Below are positions 44,357 to 55,488 of a stretch of 64,000 nt of DNA, piece after piece. The translations under genes were made by a program, and so were the position numbers. The DNA comes from Symbiodinium natans (Eukaryota; Sar; Dinophyceae; Suessiales; Symbiodiniaceae), in NCBI GenBank assembly GCA_905221605.1, contig CAJNDS010001446.1, positions 138,501 to 202,500 of the forward strand, in the 5' to 3' direction. The notes under the pieces are model-generated. The model was not told the origin of the DNA and made no database searches. It saw nothing but the letters and a program-made list of their open reading frames with translations. The stretch's first letter is position 1, and each line of letters opens with the position of its first letter.

Positions 44357-45889
44357 GAGGATATCCTGTGAGGATATGAGAGATATCCTCTCTTCGTACA
44401 AATCCTCGCGGCGCACAAATCGTACAACCCCGAAGGAGATACAGAGCAAGGCGCGGGACACAGTGGAGCACCAGTGACCTAGGCATCGCAGGAGGTGAGC
44501 ATCGTGCGGTCTGCGGAGAGCCGCCTCCCGTCCCACTTGTCAGTCGCGACCATGGCTGGGCATCCCTTCTGGCTAACCCGAGCTGGATGGCGCATGCGAA
44601 AACAAACAGAGTATCAGGAAAGTGCAGTATCTTGCCCTGGCACATCATATCACCTAGCCATCGCAGTGTCATTGAAAGAAGCTGAGGTTTGTACATCGAG
44701 TTGGGCTCGCGCTCATGAGAGAGGCCGCATGATTTTGCGCTCTTCTCCTTCCTCTTACTTTCTGACATGACAAGTTTGACGATGTTGACGTTGCCACCGT
44801 GTGATTCGCGGAGCATGATGCAGCCTGGGCCAGCATACCTACTTGGCCAATCACATGACCCGAAACCCAAGAGAAGCTGCTTTAGGGGAGGCCGTTGGAA
44901 GTTCCTTTTGCAGTGTGGCCACGCCCCCAAAACGATGCAACACGTGTAAGTGCAGTTTTTGTCAGGATGGCCCCAGCGAGACAGCAGATTTGCGTTTACG
45001 GTTGTTGTTTTCCGATGCTGCCTCACAGCCGTCTGTTCTTCTCTGAATGGTACATGGGCTCCGCTGCGGCTCTTGAGCTATTGTTGCAGGCCCGGCCAGC
45101 GCTGTTGGGGCAATCTTTTGACTGCACCATCCAGAGGCCTCTTTGGAGGTCACTTGGGCCATTCACTGCCTCTGAAAATGCAATCTCCAGGCTGCGCTGC
45201 CTTTGCCAGCTGTCGGAGCTCTCGCCGGAGGCCGAAGTAACGCATAAAATTGTCGCAGTACCTCTTGTCCATCGGTCTGGTAAGACGAGAAGTCAGCTGG
45301 AAGGCTGGCCTTTTCGCTTTCTCTCACTGCCAGGCACTGGTCAAGTCCGCCCTGGACTTCAAGGCTTGGGCAGGGGCGACAGGGACATTTATCGACAAGC
45401 GTCCTTTAGGCTTCTGGTGTCCGCGACTGATTGCATTCTATCGATCCTGGGGTCTCTGAGGTTACCAATCGCCTTCTCAGTGACCTGGAGCAAGCGATTA
45501 CAACACCGGCATCTAGCAGCGGGCGAGGCACTTTGCCAAGCTGCTTCTTGGAGAGGGACCTTGACCGTGCGGATCCCCAGGCTCCACAGAGCTGAGTTGC
45601 CGGAATCGAAGAACTTGTTATGACGGTGAGTTGAGGCGGCACGACCCATTGCCGCTTCCTTCCATGCAAAGAAGGCGCTCCATGCCTGTGAGCTAGCAGC
45701 GAGTGAGGGTCAAGTCAGAAACTTTTTTCGAGTCAGGGTTCGCGAGTCGAGAACGCAAAAGCCCCGAGTCGAAGACCTTCCAGATCGGGCAGAAAATGCC
45801 TTGACAGACGTGAGTCGAAAACACCCCGAAGCCTCCGGCAGAAAGCCCCGAGCCTGTTCTCTCTCAGGCGGTTGTGTGCTGCCTGTTTA
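44357..45889. other. No recognised gene
   Basis: An open + frame at 44895-45623 has a patch (ALELLLQARPALLGQSFD near 45075) that could be a helical exon, but no family fits. Confidence 0.25.
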
Positions 45890-46021
45890 GGGTTTGGCAA
45901 CCAACATCTCCTTCAGGGTTCAGGGTTCTCCGCATCCAACATCTCCTTCTGGGGTTCAGGGTTTGGCAACCAACATCTCCTTTTGGGGTTTAGGGTTCTC
46001 CGAATCCACAATCTCCTTTTA
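45890..46021 (+). repeat. Alternating tandem repeat, A-B-A-B units of 33-36 bases
   Basis: Units start at 45890, 45923, 45959 and 45993. All share ACATCTCCTT (slightly altered in the last) followed by GGGTT words; units 1 and 3 continue TGGCAACCA, units 2 and 4 continue CTCCGCATCCA or CTCCGAATCCA. This is a two-step higher-order array with TTTAGGG-like cores. Confidence 0.75.
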
Positions 46022-48474
46022 GGACACGCCTTGCTGTTTTCTGACTCGGTCTTCTTCGTTTTCTGCTTTGGTCCCTATCGTTTTCGACTCGTTTTTCCGA
46101 CTCGGCCTTCACCCATTAAGCAGCTACTCTCAAGCCGAGCTGTACTTTAGGGTGCTTGCCCACAGAAGGCGCAAGAGGTGCATCTCTCCCGTACCGGAGG
46201 CCCGGATGGTGGCACGCCAAAATCCAGACCCGCCAAAGTTGTGGATCTGGCATTTTGGGAGGCACGGTGCAATGCATGGGTTCGCTCTGCTTCGCTCAGC
46301 AGATCACTGCAAAGCAGGTTTTTAGCCTGCGTCTTTCTGGTCGTAGGCCTCGTAGGATCTCTTGGGGTTTGCATGTTGCACGGGGCTTGGCCTCCCAAGT
46401 CTTCCCAAGCCCGGGTCATCGCTGCCCTGTACACCTCTCTGTTTCGGGAGGCCACCCTTCCGGCACCGCGCGTTCCAGCAGATCCACTGACTCCGGTTGC
46501 AGCTCGCGCAGCTCAAAGCCCTGAGGCTCCAAAAGTGGCCAATGTACCTTGCCTTATGGGGCATCCAAGGGGCCCCTCCAGATGAAGGCCGAAGTCCCAA
46601 AGAGAGCTGGAATCCTCTTTGTTTTCCATTTGGAAGCACCAAGGCATCCGGGGCGACGTCCCAGCTGAAGCACGGCGCTCAAGACTTCGCATCGGGGTCC
46701 ACTGGGTGCGGCGCGTTTAGCCCTGCCCGACAGGGCCTCGGCCAAGGAACTTCGGTACCAAAGCGGCAGGAAAAGCCGGGCAAAGTAGGTTCTTGGTATT
46801 TTTCCGCTGCTGATCGGTAGGACTGGAGACTGGGGAAGTTTACGGGTTTGTCGTCGCTGGCCATGGATGACGTTTCGGGAGTACAGCATCCGGATCTCAA
46901 ACCAAACAAATATGCCAACTGAAAACTAGTGCAGTGGCCCCTGCCATGCAACGAACACCAGACTCCACTCCAGCTGTGCAGACAGGGCTTTCTACCGAAG
47001 AGTGGAGGCAAGAACACAGCCTCTCATGCCCTAGCTTTGAGGCACTTCCACTTTTGCAGCCAACCGAGTCATCACAGACACTACCAAGTCTTCCTTTACA
47101 TCCCAAGCCGAAGCGGAACGATGCCGAACGATGCCGTTCCCCCGTGTTTTCCAGGTCCTTCGCGAAGAAGTCGCAGAAGGTCTTCAGCAAGGTCCGGCCA
47201 CCTGCAGCTTCGGCCTCGGAGTTTCGGAGTTTGGCATTGTGGGGGGGATTCGGTTGTGGGTGGTCATGTCGGCCAGGGGCTTTGTTTGCAGGGTTTACGG
47301 TTTCGAGTTTCAGGTCTCTCACAACTGCAAGGGGGTGGTTGAGACTTCGTCTTGAGACATGGCGCAGGTCAGCCTGCCACGGGGACTGCCTTCATCATAT
47401 CTTAAGGCTTTCGAGGCAATAATTTGCCCCAGCCCACAGAGGCCTCACAAAAGACCCCCCTCCTTTGATCATCAAGGTCACCCTGAGCCTGCACCGAGGT
47501 GCACGATTGGGCCGTTGAGGGTTGAAGGTTTGGTTTTATCATTGTGCGACAGGACTTTGTAGGTCTCTTCATTCGGTTGTGGTGTAGGCTCATACTCGTA
47601 AGAACTGGGGCTTAGGTGGTAAGTAATACAGTGCATGTGCCTGCGCGGCAGTTCCGATCATTTTCGTGCAAGGCATGTGTAGAGTGATGTGGAGTGTGTT
47701 GGCCAGGACAGTGCCCAAACTCAGATCATGATCAAACTTTAGAACGTGGTGCTAGGTGAGAATGGAGGCATGTTGCAGTTTGCTCCATGTGGGTCCAGGA
47801 TGAGGTTGGCACGCAAAGGAGAGAGATTCTCAAGAGTTTGGGAGACCTTTCTGGCTTAAAAGACTGGCGGCCCAGATGGGGCCCTGACCACTGTTGAGCC
47901 TTGAAACCTTTTTCTCTGCAAGCATCTTGCACGGCACGCTTGAATTGTCGAACGCCATGGCTCAGGCAAGGGGGCGAGTAGCTCGTCGAAGGCGGGTTGG
48001 AGTGTGTGTTTGCCGGAACTTGGGTATATCCCAGAACTTGGGTATTTCTCATAAAAGGGAAGCTACACCAAAATATAGTATTATCCCCTTGACACAGACG
48101 TCCCAAATAGCGCGCCGGGAAACCCCATTAGCGGCGTTTTGCAAGGCTTCAGCGAACCAGACCCGGCCCAATGCATTTGAGGCAACAGAAGCCGCGCCCA
48201 TAGATTCCAGGGATCCAGAGTGAAGAGCAATATGTTATATCTGCATTCGACCGGGGGCCGACTGCACATGCCGATGATTGCAGCGGGAAGCCTTTGTTGC
48301 ACTCGGCTGCCTAAGGCCGGGGCCCTGCTGGAGCCTTGCAAGGAGGTGCTGCAGCACATGTTCCAATCGCAGTCTAGCATCTGGCTGTGGTCGGAGTTTG
48401 CTGCCCTATGCAATCGCTTGGCTCAACTCAACAGCTTATTGAACCGATTATCCGGAGCAAACGCTGCTGTCGAC
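46022..48474. other. Mostly noncoding; weak coding hints
   Basis: A frame at 46178-46585 contains one strongly hydrophobic stretch (FLACVFLVVGLVGSLGVCML), which could be a membrane segment of an unknown protein. A small exon-like patch (VLREEVAEGLQQ, 47154-47191) is flanked by AG and GT. Neither could be extended. Confidence 0.25.
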
Positions 48475-49644
48475 ATGAAGGGCATTTTTCGAAGATGGAC
48501 ATCAGCCGCTGTGCTCGCACTTGGGCCACTTGGGGTTGCAGGTGAGACTGACAGCCAGTGTGCAATGCAGCTTGGTGCCAAGACAGCCAGCAAGTCAAGC
48601 GCTGGGGTGGCTGCAGGCACTGAAATGTGGACTTTCGAAGACATCTTTGGCAGCTCTGCTACCCCTGCACCAGAGGAGATCGGGTCCCACCTCGACTCCG
48701 GGCTTGCCCTGGCAGAGGCTGATGCCACGCCCGTGAAGAGCCCGGGCAAAGCTGCTGCTGCTGCTGCGAAGCTGCCAGTCCACTCCACGGCATCCAAAGC
48801 CTCCAAGGCCACGGCCTCCAAGGCCACCAAGGGTGAAGGGAGCAATCAAACAGACTATGTGGCTGCCATGATCCAAAACTTTCTTCAAAAGCCGCTGCCT
48901 CCAAAGAACGAAGCTGTGTCCGAGACAAGGCCTCTGGTGTTCATGCATCAGCACAGGGCAGGTGGCACAACCCTGCGAAAGCTCTTGTACAACACGTCGC
49001 TGAGTCTCAAGATGAAGCCTCACATTCAGTGTTCTGGAGGCGTTGACTGTCGAGCATTCAAAAACCAGGTTACAGATGCTTCGGTGTACGGCGGCCAGTT
49101 CTGTTGGCGGGAGATGATGACTTCTTTGTCCGGCAAGCAGGTCTCGTGCCTCACCAACTTTCGAGAACCTGTGGCCCGGATTACGTCCTGCTACATGCAG
49201 CGGTTGGTCGAAAAGAAGAAAGTGGCCCCCTTCTGCATGGCAAAGTTGGATCCCAAGAAGCTCAAGACCCTGCTCGTGAACTATGGCTGCGTGAACGAAC
49301 CTTTCCGCCGACTGGGTCAGTGCGGTGTGCAGACGCATGCCGATGCCAATGATAAGAAGGCTCGCATGCAGATTTGGAACAACACGCTGGAGAACCTTGC
49401 TTCCTGTGTGCCGATCCTGGTCGACAAGCAGGACACTTACTCGGCAGCTGTGAAGCATTTTCCCCAGTTCAAGCAGGTCTTTTGGCAGATGAAGAAGGAG
49501 AAGTTGAACACGAACTCCTACCCAAAAGACTGCGAGATCCCGGCCAGCCACATGGCCGTGATCCAAGAGTTGGCAGGGGAGGAGAAGCTCCTTTACGAAG
49601 CTGCCAAGAAGCGGGCCCTTGCCATCCACGCACATTCCAGTTGA
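48475..49644 (+). CDS. Sulfotransferase-like protein, single exon (389 aa)
   Basis: ATG 48475 is chosen because it starts a signal-peptide or membrane-anchor sequence (RRWTSAAVLALGPLGVAG), although the frame is open from 48220. After an Ala/Ser/Lys-rich stem (residues 85-120) comes a PAPS-binding-like 5' loop (FMHQHRAGGTTLRKLL, 156-171) and a 3'-phosphate-binding-like motif (NFREPVARITSCY, 228-240). That order fits a Golgi type II carbohydrate sulfotransferase, which moves sulfate from PAPS to a glycan. The C-terminal half is Lys/Cys-rich and less typical. Unlike the neighbours there is no intron, which could reflect retroposition. The acceptor sugar cannot be told. Confidence 0.6.
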   Translation: MKGIFRRWTSAAVLALGPLGVAGETDSQCAMQLGAKTASKSSAGVAAGTEMWTFEDIFGSSATPAPEEIGSHLDSGLALAEADATPVKSPGKAAAAAAKLPVHSTASKASKATASKATKGEGSNQTDYVAAMIQNFLQKPLPPKNEAVSETRPLVFMHQHRAGGTTLRKLLYNTSLSLKMKPHIQCSGGVDCRAFKNQVTDASVYGGQFCWREMMTSLSGKQVSCLTNFREPVARITSCYMQRLVEKKKVAPFCMAKLDPKKLKTLLVNYGCVNEPFRRLGQCGVQTHADANDKKARMQIWNNTLENLASCVPILVDKQDTYSAAVKHFPQFKQVFWQMKKEKLNTNSYPKDCEIPASHMAVIQELAGEEKLLYEAAKKRALAIHAHSS

Positions 49645-52600
49645 GGCGCTGAAGTGCCGGAGACCTGCGACCTGCAAGCAGCCTTTCTTCGTTAAGAGGC
49701 TGTCTGTGCCCCATGGCCAAGCCATGCGGCTCCGACAGTGTCCAAATCCAAGGCTGACAAAAGCTTTAGAGGTGCAATTTGTTTGTGCTCGGCGCGATCA
49801 AAGGGATAGCGCCGCAGCCTGAAAGACGCCTCGCTGGAACAGCCTAGACAAAACCTGCGCGCGCGCATATGCTCCCGCAGAGTCTGTGCAGCAACGCAGT
49901 CGTTCGACATCGCGACTTGACGAACATAGTTGCAGGAGTCCAGTCGGAACTCAAGAGCATCCTCCGTGCCGATACGCTCCCGGGCATTTGGCCACTTGCC
50001 CGACTTCAAGCTTCCGGCTGATCAGACAGCGTTGATGTCGATGGGCAGAAGGTCTCCATGGAGTGTAGTAAGTCGATAATTGGATATTAGGGGCTACTTA
50101 GGTATATCGGGACTATATAAGTTATACATAGGGGTGATACAGGGAATAAGATTAAGGGTCCCTTCTAGCGCAGCCGAAATTTTAAAGCCCTGTCTTCGTA
50201 CCTTGCGCAGCAGGTCGCCGAGATGCGCCGGCGCCGGCTGCCAAGGCCCCGTTCTTTTAAGAGCTTCCGAAGCGCGGCCGAAGTTTATAAGCGTTAGATT
50301 TTGAGCCTTGCGGACTTAAAACCCCAAGACTCCAACCCACACAAGACCCATCAAAGCCCATCAAAACCCCGCCATCCCTGAACAAGCCGCTCGGGCGCTG
50401 CCAAATCTGAAACGTACTGCTCTTGTGTCTCTGGCCTCAGACCCAAAATGACAATTAACCGCGAAGAGTGACAATGAGATACCATGAGATACCTGAAACA
50501 CAGTACTGGGAAATCAGCCTCCTAACGTCGACTGGTGAAACCCTGTAAGCTTGAACTTCCCTAAGCCTGATACGGCCGCTACGAGAACGGTGGCCCAGCC
50601 TAGAGGTGTTTGGTCCGGAAGATGAGCAGCATATGTATGGGGAGACATGGGAGGATGAGCGTGGCGTGAGGGTGAACTGTCTTCTCACGCCATCCGTCCA
50701 CCTCGCTGGCGAACCGTGCGCTGCTCGTATTGCATCAGGTTCTCGAAGCTCCTCTTCCAGAGCCGTTCTCACCTCCGCCCAGGAGGCATGCACTTCTGAC
50801 TGCAGTGTTGGTGTCTGTGGTTGGCTGGGGGGTCTCCAGGCCATGGGGCTTCTCGTCCTTGAGACCCGGCAGACGCAAGCATTCACCCACTGCAAGGCGG
50901 GGGACTCTAACCCATTAAGCCCCGAAACCTTATCGGCACTAAATTACGGTCCCTTCTGGGCGTCCTACATACAGGGGTCCGACGAATCCCAAGAGCCCTC
51001 TGGCAGCTGGGCCGCTTTTTGGCCGGCTGAGCTTGGCAAGCACCAGCGTCATGTTTCAACGCTGTTGGGCCGTGTGAATGCAGTGCGAATGAAGGTGAGG
51101 CTGCACCCGGGGATCCTGGAGGCCAGGCAAGTTGGGATCCTCAGAACTTTGGAGGAGAGGAGGGCTTGGGGGGGAAAAAAGGGTTGGAAGGCGGGGTGAT
51201 AGTTGAGGAGAGCTTCTGCCAGGTGCCGGTGGCCTCTCGTACTATGGGGCAAACGCAGTCAAAGTTACTGTCGTCACTTGTATAGGGCCTTGTGAGATGA
51301 CGGCATCACGTGCGTCTCGGGCCTTATGCGCTGTTGTCTCTTAGTGTCCGGCAGACTTCGGTCTTTGCTGGTTGGCTTTGGAAGTGGCGCGCCCCCTGAA
51401 AGAAAAAACTTGCCGAGCTTGTCTTCCTGCGCAGTTCTTCAGAAGTGATACACGTGATACCATTGACCAGGTCTTTCAATCCATTTCCTGCTTTGAATTC
51501 TGACTACGGTCGCGTCATCATTCATCAATCTGGTGAAGTCATCACGACGGCGCAACACGGGAGGAGTGTTCGAGCGATGGCCGATGATAGTCAGCGCTGT
51601 GCTGCTCGAAATGGGGGCCGTGTCATGGCATGGACACAGATGCAGCCTGAGGGAGATAAACTTTCGTATCAAGCAGAAGCAGATACAAGAAGCTTGGGGA
51701 AGGTAAACGATGGACAAGATCCTGGGCTAAACCGCTTGTCGCGCGCTACCGTCACGTCTGACCGGACTGACAATTGTCGCCTCAACCGCGACTTGGGTGC
51801 CCTGCCAAAAGGGGAGGCCGTAACCCGCGTCTCCGCCTCCTTGCAGATTCGAGCTACCGCGCGCTCCAGCGGGCGCGCCCGTCGGGCCAACGCGCAGATT
51901 TGGGCGCAGGCGGAGCGGTGGCCGCGAGGTCGTCCAGGAGGCGTCCGCAAGAGCAGCGTTTAGGGGCCAATGGCCGCAGCCTGCGGAGCAGGAGAACCTG
52001 GTACTGCATCAGGCACAGCCGTGTCCGGGCCGGAGGGGGTAGTCGAAAAGGCGCAACTCGTCGCATCACCACCCTGTGACAGCAGCGCCCGAGACGCGGG
52101 GTCAAGGTCTGAGAAAAGCGTCTCGAGCGAGCGCGCGTTCCCACTAAGAAGAAGTAAATAATTCCAGAAAGCCAAGTACGCTGCTGTGGTCCATCCCTGG
52201 GGCACCGCCTCGCGCATGGCACGCCGCGACCAGAACAAGGACAGCATCAGCCCGCAAGGGACCGCCCCCACACAAAGCCACCCCCAGCAGTGGGAGCAGG
52301 GCCCCCACCCAGACAGGTGAGCGCCGCGTGCACCGCGGCCTGTCGGCACGAGTCGGGCAGTTGCGCTACCGCAGGCACCGCCTGTCGCGCCGCTTCGCAT
52401 GGCACGCCCCTCCAAAGCAGCAGGTTACGGAGCCTGGTTGGAAGCCGGACTTGTTCGGGACACACAAGGTTAACTGAAAGAACCAGGCCCCGCAAACGAA
52501 TTGATTTGGGATTAGTACGGAATTTGTTTGGTTTAACACGATCGGCATTCGGCTGTGCGCTGCTAGCCCGCGCGACTGGGTGCACCAGGGTGGTGTCGAC

Positions 52601-54204
52601 GGCCGCCTGGTGTCGACGGCCACCTGGGCCCCCTTTAAGACCCCAAATTAACTTCGTTCTTTCGTTCATTCAAAATCGCGCGTCTCTTCACTTCGTTTCA
52701 TTCCTTGCATTTTAATTATCCTATTCACTTCGTCTTTCTTTAATCATTAGAACACAGTGAGACAAAGGACTTCAAATCACTTGGTAATCCTTGGTAATTC
52801 CTGGTGATCGCAAGGTGGGGCGTGAAGGTGAGAACGAGGATACTAATACTAATGGTGTAACAACATGACACGTGAATACTAAAACCGCGGGCCGTTCACT
52901 CATGCAAACATTAAAATCATGCGTTTCACTGCGTTCACTTATATTTTAATTGTGTTTCATTCGTTCTCTATTAAATCTCATAAAATCACTTTCATGACGG
53001 TAACACCCTTATAATATCCCCACCTCAAACTTGATGCAGCACGCCAGGATGAGCGGCGGATTGAGGTCATCGCCAATGGCCTTCCCATTTGGGGCGGCGC
53101 TCAGGTCGCCGTCGACACCAGCCTGGTGTCTCCAATCTCTCTTGCGGGGGCGGCAGCTTTGCTGGGGCGGCACTCCGAATCGCGCACCACGCGAAGCTCC
53201 GCCCCTACCCCGAGTTCACTCGCGCCTCATTTGAGGTTGGTGGGAGGTGGAAGCTTGGAGCTGCCCGCTTCGTGCGTCTGCTCGCGCGTTGCCGTGCCCG
53301 CTCTGTGCCACGATCCAGCCGTCCTGCCGCCCCCTGCTTGCTTTCGCCACTGCCTTTGCGGCAAGCCTACTGTGGCCCCCCCTCGTCTCAGGCCCTCGCT
53401 TGTGGAGCCACTGCGCAAGGACTGCGTGGACAGACGGAAAGGGGCCCCATTAGAAAGATATCAAATCAAAGTGCGCAGCATGACCGCTAGCTCGCTCAGC
53501 AGCAGCCCGCCATTGTCCAGCTTGCAGAAGCATGGTTCCTGCTCCCGTTCTGCGTATTTCTGCGTGGCGCGGGCCAACCACCTTCCCCGGGTCCGGGACC
53601 ATGGACAGTTGCCCAGTGCCTGGCCCCTGTTGCCCGCAAAGCCGCCCACTGGGTTTCCTGGTGTGGCACGCTGCCTGTTTTCCAAGCGCCCGCAGCGGCG
53701 GAGCGCTCGCCCGCGCTTTCAAGCCAAGTGATGCCGGCAGCGCTAAGTTGCCGGAGCGTGCGACGAGCCTATGCCGTAAGCTGCGAGGGCGCGTCAAAAG
53801 TGTGCTTGAGTGCGTCACTCCCTGGCACAGTCCCGATTGGTGACAACGTAGAGGTCGTTAAGAAAGGCGAGGGGGCTCTCGGAGGGTGCGAGGGCCGCTA
53901 TTGTTTGAGGGTGGGGGGGGGTTTTCTGGTCTTGTGGCAGAGGTACTTGGTTGAACACTACCATGTGAATGCATCACTCTAATCATGCCGACAGGGGGGG
54001 GGGGGTGGTTCCATTTCGGCAATTTCGTTTCGGCAATAACGGGTTTCGAGCTGATATCCATGCGTTATGCAGTCTAAGCTTTGTTTTGCATGTGATGCTG
54101 AGCGATGGAAGCTCAAAAAAGCTGAGTACATAGAAATGTTCAAAGTGAAAATGGAAATACCTGTAGTTCGCGAACGCTTTTTTCCAGCAACCTGTCCCAT
54201 GGCG
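49645..54204. other. Long region without a recognised gene
   Basis: Open frames at 50606-51199 and 51445-51963 (+) show no family features. A run of AT-rich sequence lies at 52640-53030. GTCGACGGCC-type palindromic words occur at 52592-52628 and near 53108-53130. A G run lies at about 53994-54004. Confidence 0.3.
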
Positions 54205-54489
54205 TTATAGGACCGTAGCTTGACTCGAACGGGCAAAAGCAAGAAACCCAAAAACTATTATTCTAGTGGGTGTGGTTATGACGATTTCGACGCCAGCTTG
54301 TCGAAGTTGGTGTGCTATTGCTCGCAGAGTCACTGATTTGCCGCTTCCTTCTGGTCCATGCATTACGAGTTTTAGTTGTTGCTGGTGTTCGGGCGTTTTG
54401 TTGAGGTCGTGGAGTACCTCTGATGAGACGTAGTCCACGATGTTTCGTTGTCGTTTTGTGTTTTCGTCGGGATCTTGTACTTGTAGCAT
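54205..54489 (-). pseudogene. PIF1/Helitron-type helicase fragment
   Basis: Minus-strand frame with a Walker A loop (HGPEGSGKSVTLRAIAHQL) followed by a strand and VITTPT, the pattern of PIF1-family helicases including those of Helitron transposons. Upstream it reads an acidic helical segment (TPEHQQQLKLVM). The remaining helicase motifs are missing, and the frame runs into unrelated sequence after about 54270, so it is a fragment. A Helitron origin is likely but no Rep domain or ends were found. Confidence 0.5.
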
Positions 54490-54912
54490 GTCGAAGCATT
54501 CCTGTGTATGCGGATCCTGACATTCGGGGAAGGATGTTCCTATTTGGTGAGGGCTGGCTGTGTTTACGTCTGTGATAGTCTGCGGAAAACCTGTGCAAGC
54601 TGGTTAGGGCGCCTCTGGGCGGCACGCTGTGCTGCGACGCCAGTCTGGTCTGCCCGCTGACCCGGACGGGCTCCGCAGCCCGGCGCCGCTGTGACGGACG
54701 GCGCAGTCCTGCGGGTAGCGGAGCGCCGCAAGCGCGACGCGTACCCGGAACTGAGCACGACACTGGTGGTTCTCGGATCCGAGGTGGGTGGACGGTGGAG
54801 CCAGGGCGCGCTCCAACAAGCGGCCGTCGCCAGCACGGCCCTGGGCTGTTCCTGGCCTGTGCCCCACCCCAGCCAGTGGGATGGTCCCAACCTTCACCAG
54901 GTCCTCGCTGAA

Positions 54913-55119
54913 GCGCCGCCCCAGCCGGTGGCCGCTGCGCTGACGGCGCTGCCGCGCCCCCGCTGACCGCAGCTCCTAGCCGCTCGCGACACCCATCGCG
55001 GCGGAGGAAAACGGTGCGAGGAGGAAAAACAAAAATACCAGCCGGTTGCTGCTGCCCTGACGGCGCTGCCGCGCTTCCGGCGACTGCGCGGGACACACCC
55101 ATCGCAGCGGAGGAACAAG
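54913..55119 (+). repeat. Imperfect GC-rich tandem duplication
   Basis: Two related units: one from about 54913 (CAGCCGGTGGCCGCTGCGCT...ACACCCATCGCGGCGGAGGA) and one from about 55038 (CAGCCGGTTGCTGCTGCCCT...ACACCCATCGCAGCGGAGGA). They share CTGACGGCGCTGCCGCGC and differ by small indels. Confidence 0.6.
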
Positions 55120-55488
55120 GTCCGACGAAACATAAAACCTTCAGATCTTTCAGCCATATTGGATCCTACCTTGGATGCAGAGGTGGTCCCGGTAACATCG
55201 GCGGAGCTGCAAGGCAACTACGCGGATTGCAAGACGAATCTGCGCCTTCTCGATGACGAGCAGCATGAGTCCTGAAACAACCGACTTGCGGTCAGCAACT
55301 ACAGAAAAGTGAAACAAATCATGTGTATAGACAGAATGGGCCACGTCAGCAGCATACGTCCTGGTACAAAAAGAAGTAAGGAAGTAAGCAAACATCAGTA
55401 CGAAAGAGCATCACGACGCCACTGCTGAGAGCAGCAAGAAGAAAACGTATATACAACGGAGTGATGGTACAACAGCCGCGTCAAGGCT
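55120..55488. other. No recognised gene
   Basis: Spacer before the 3' end of the minus-strand LINE E3; it may contain the E3 3' untranslated sequence. Confidence 0.3.
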
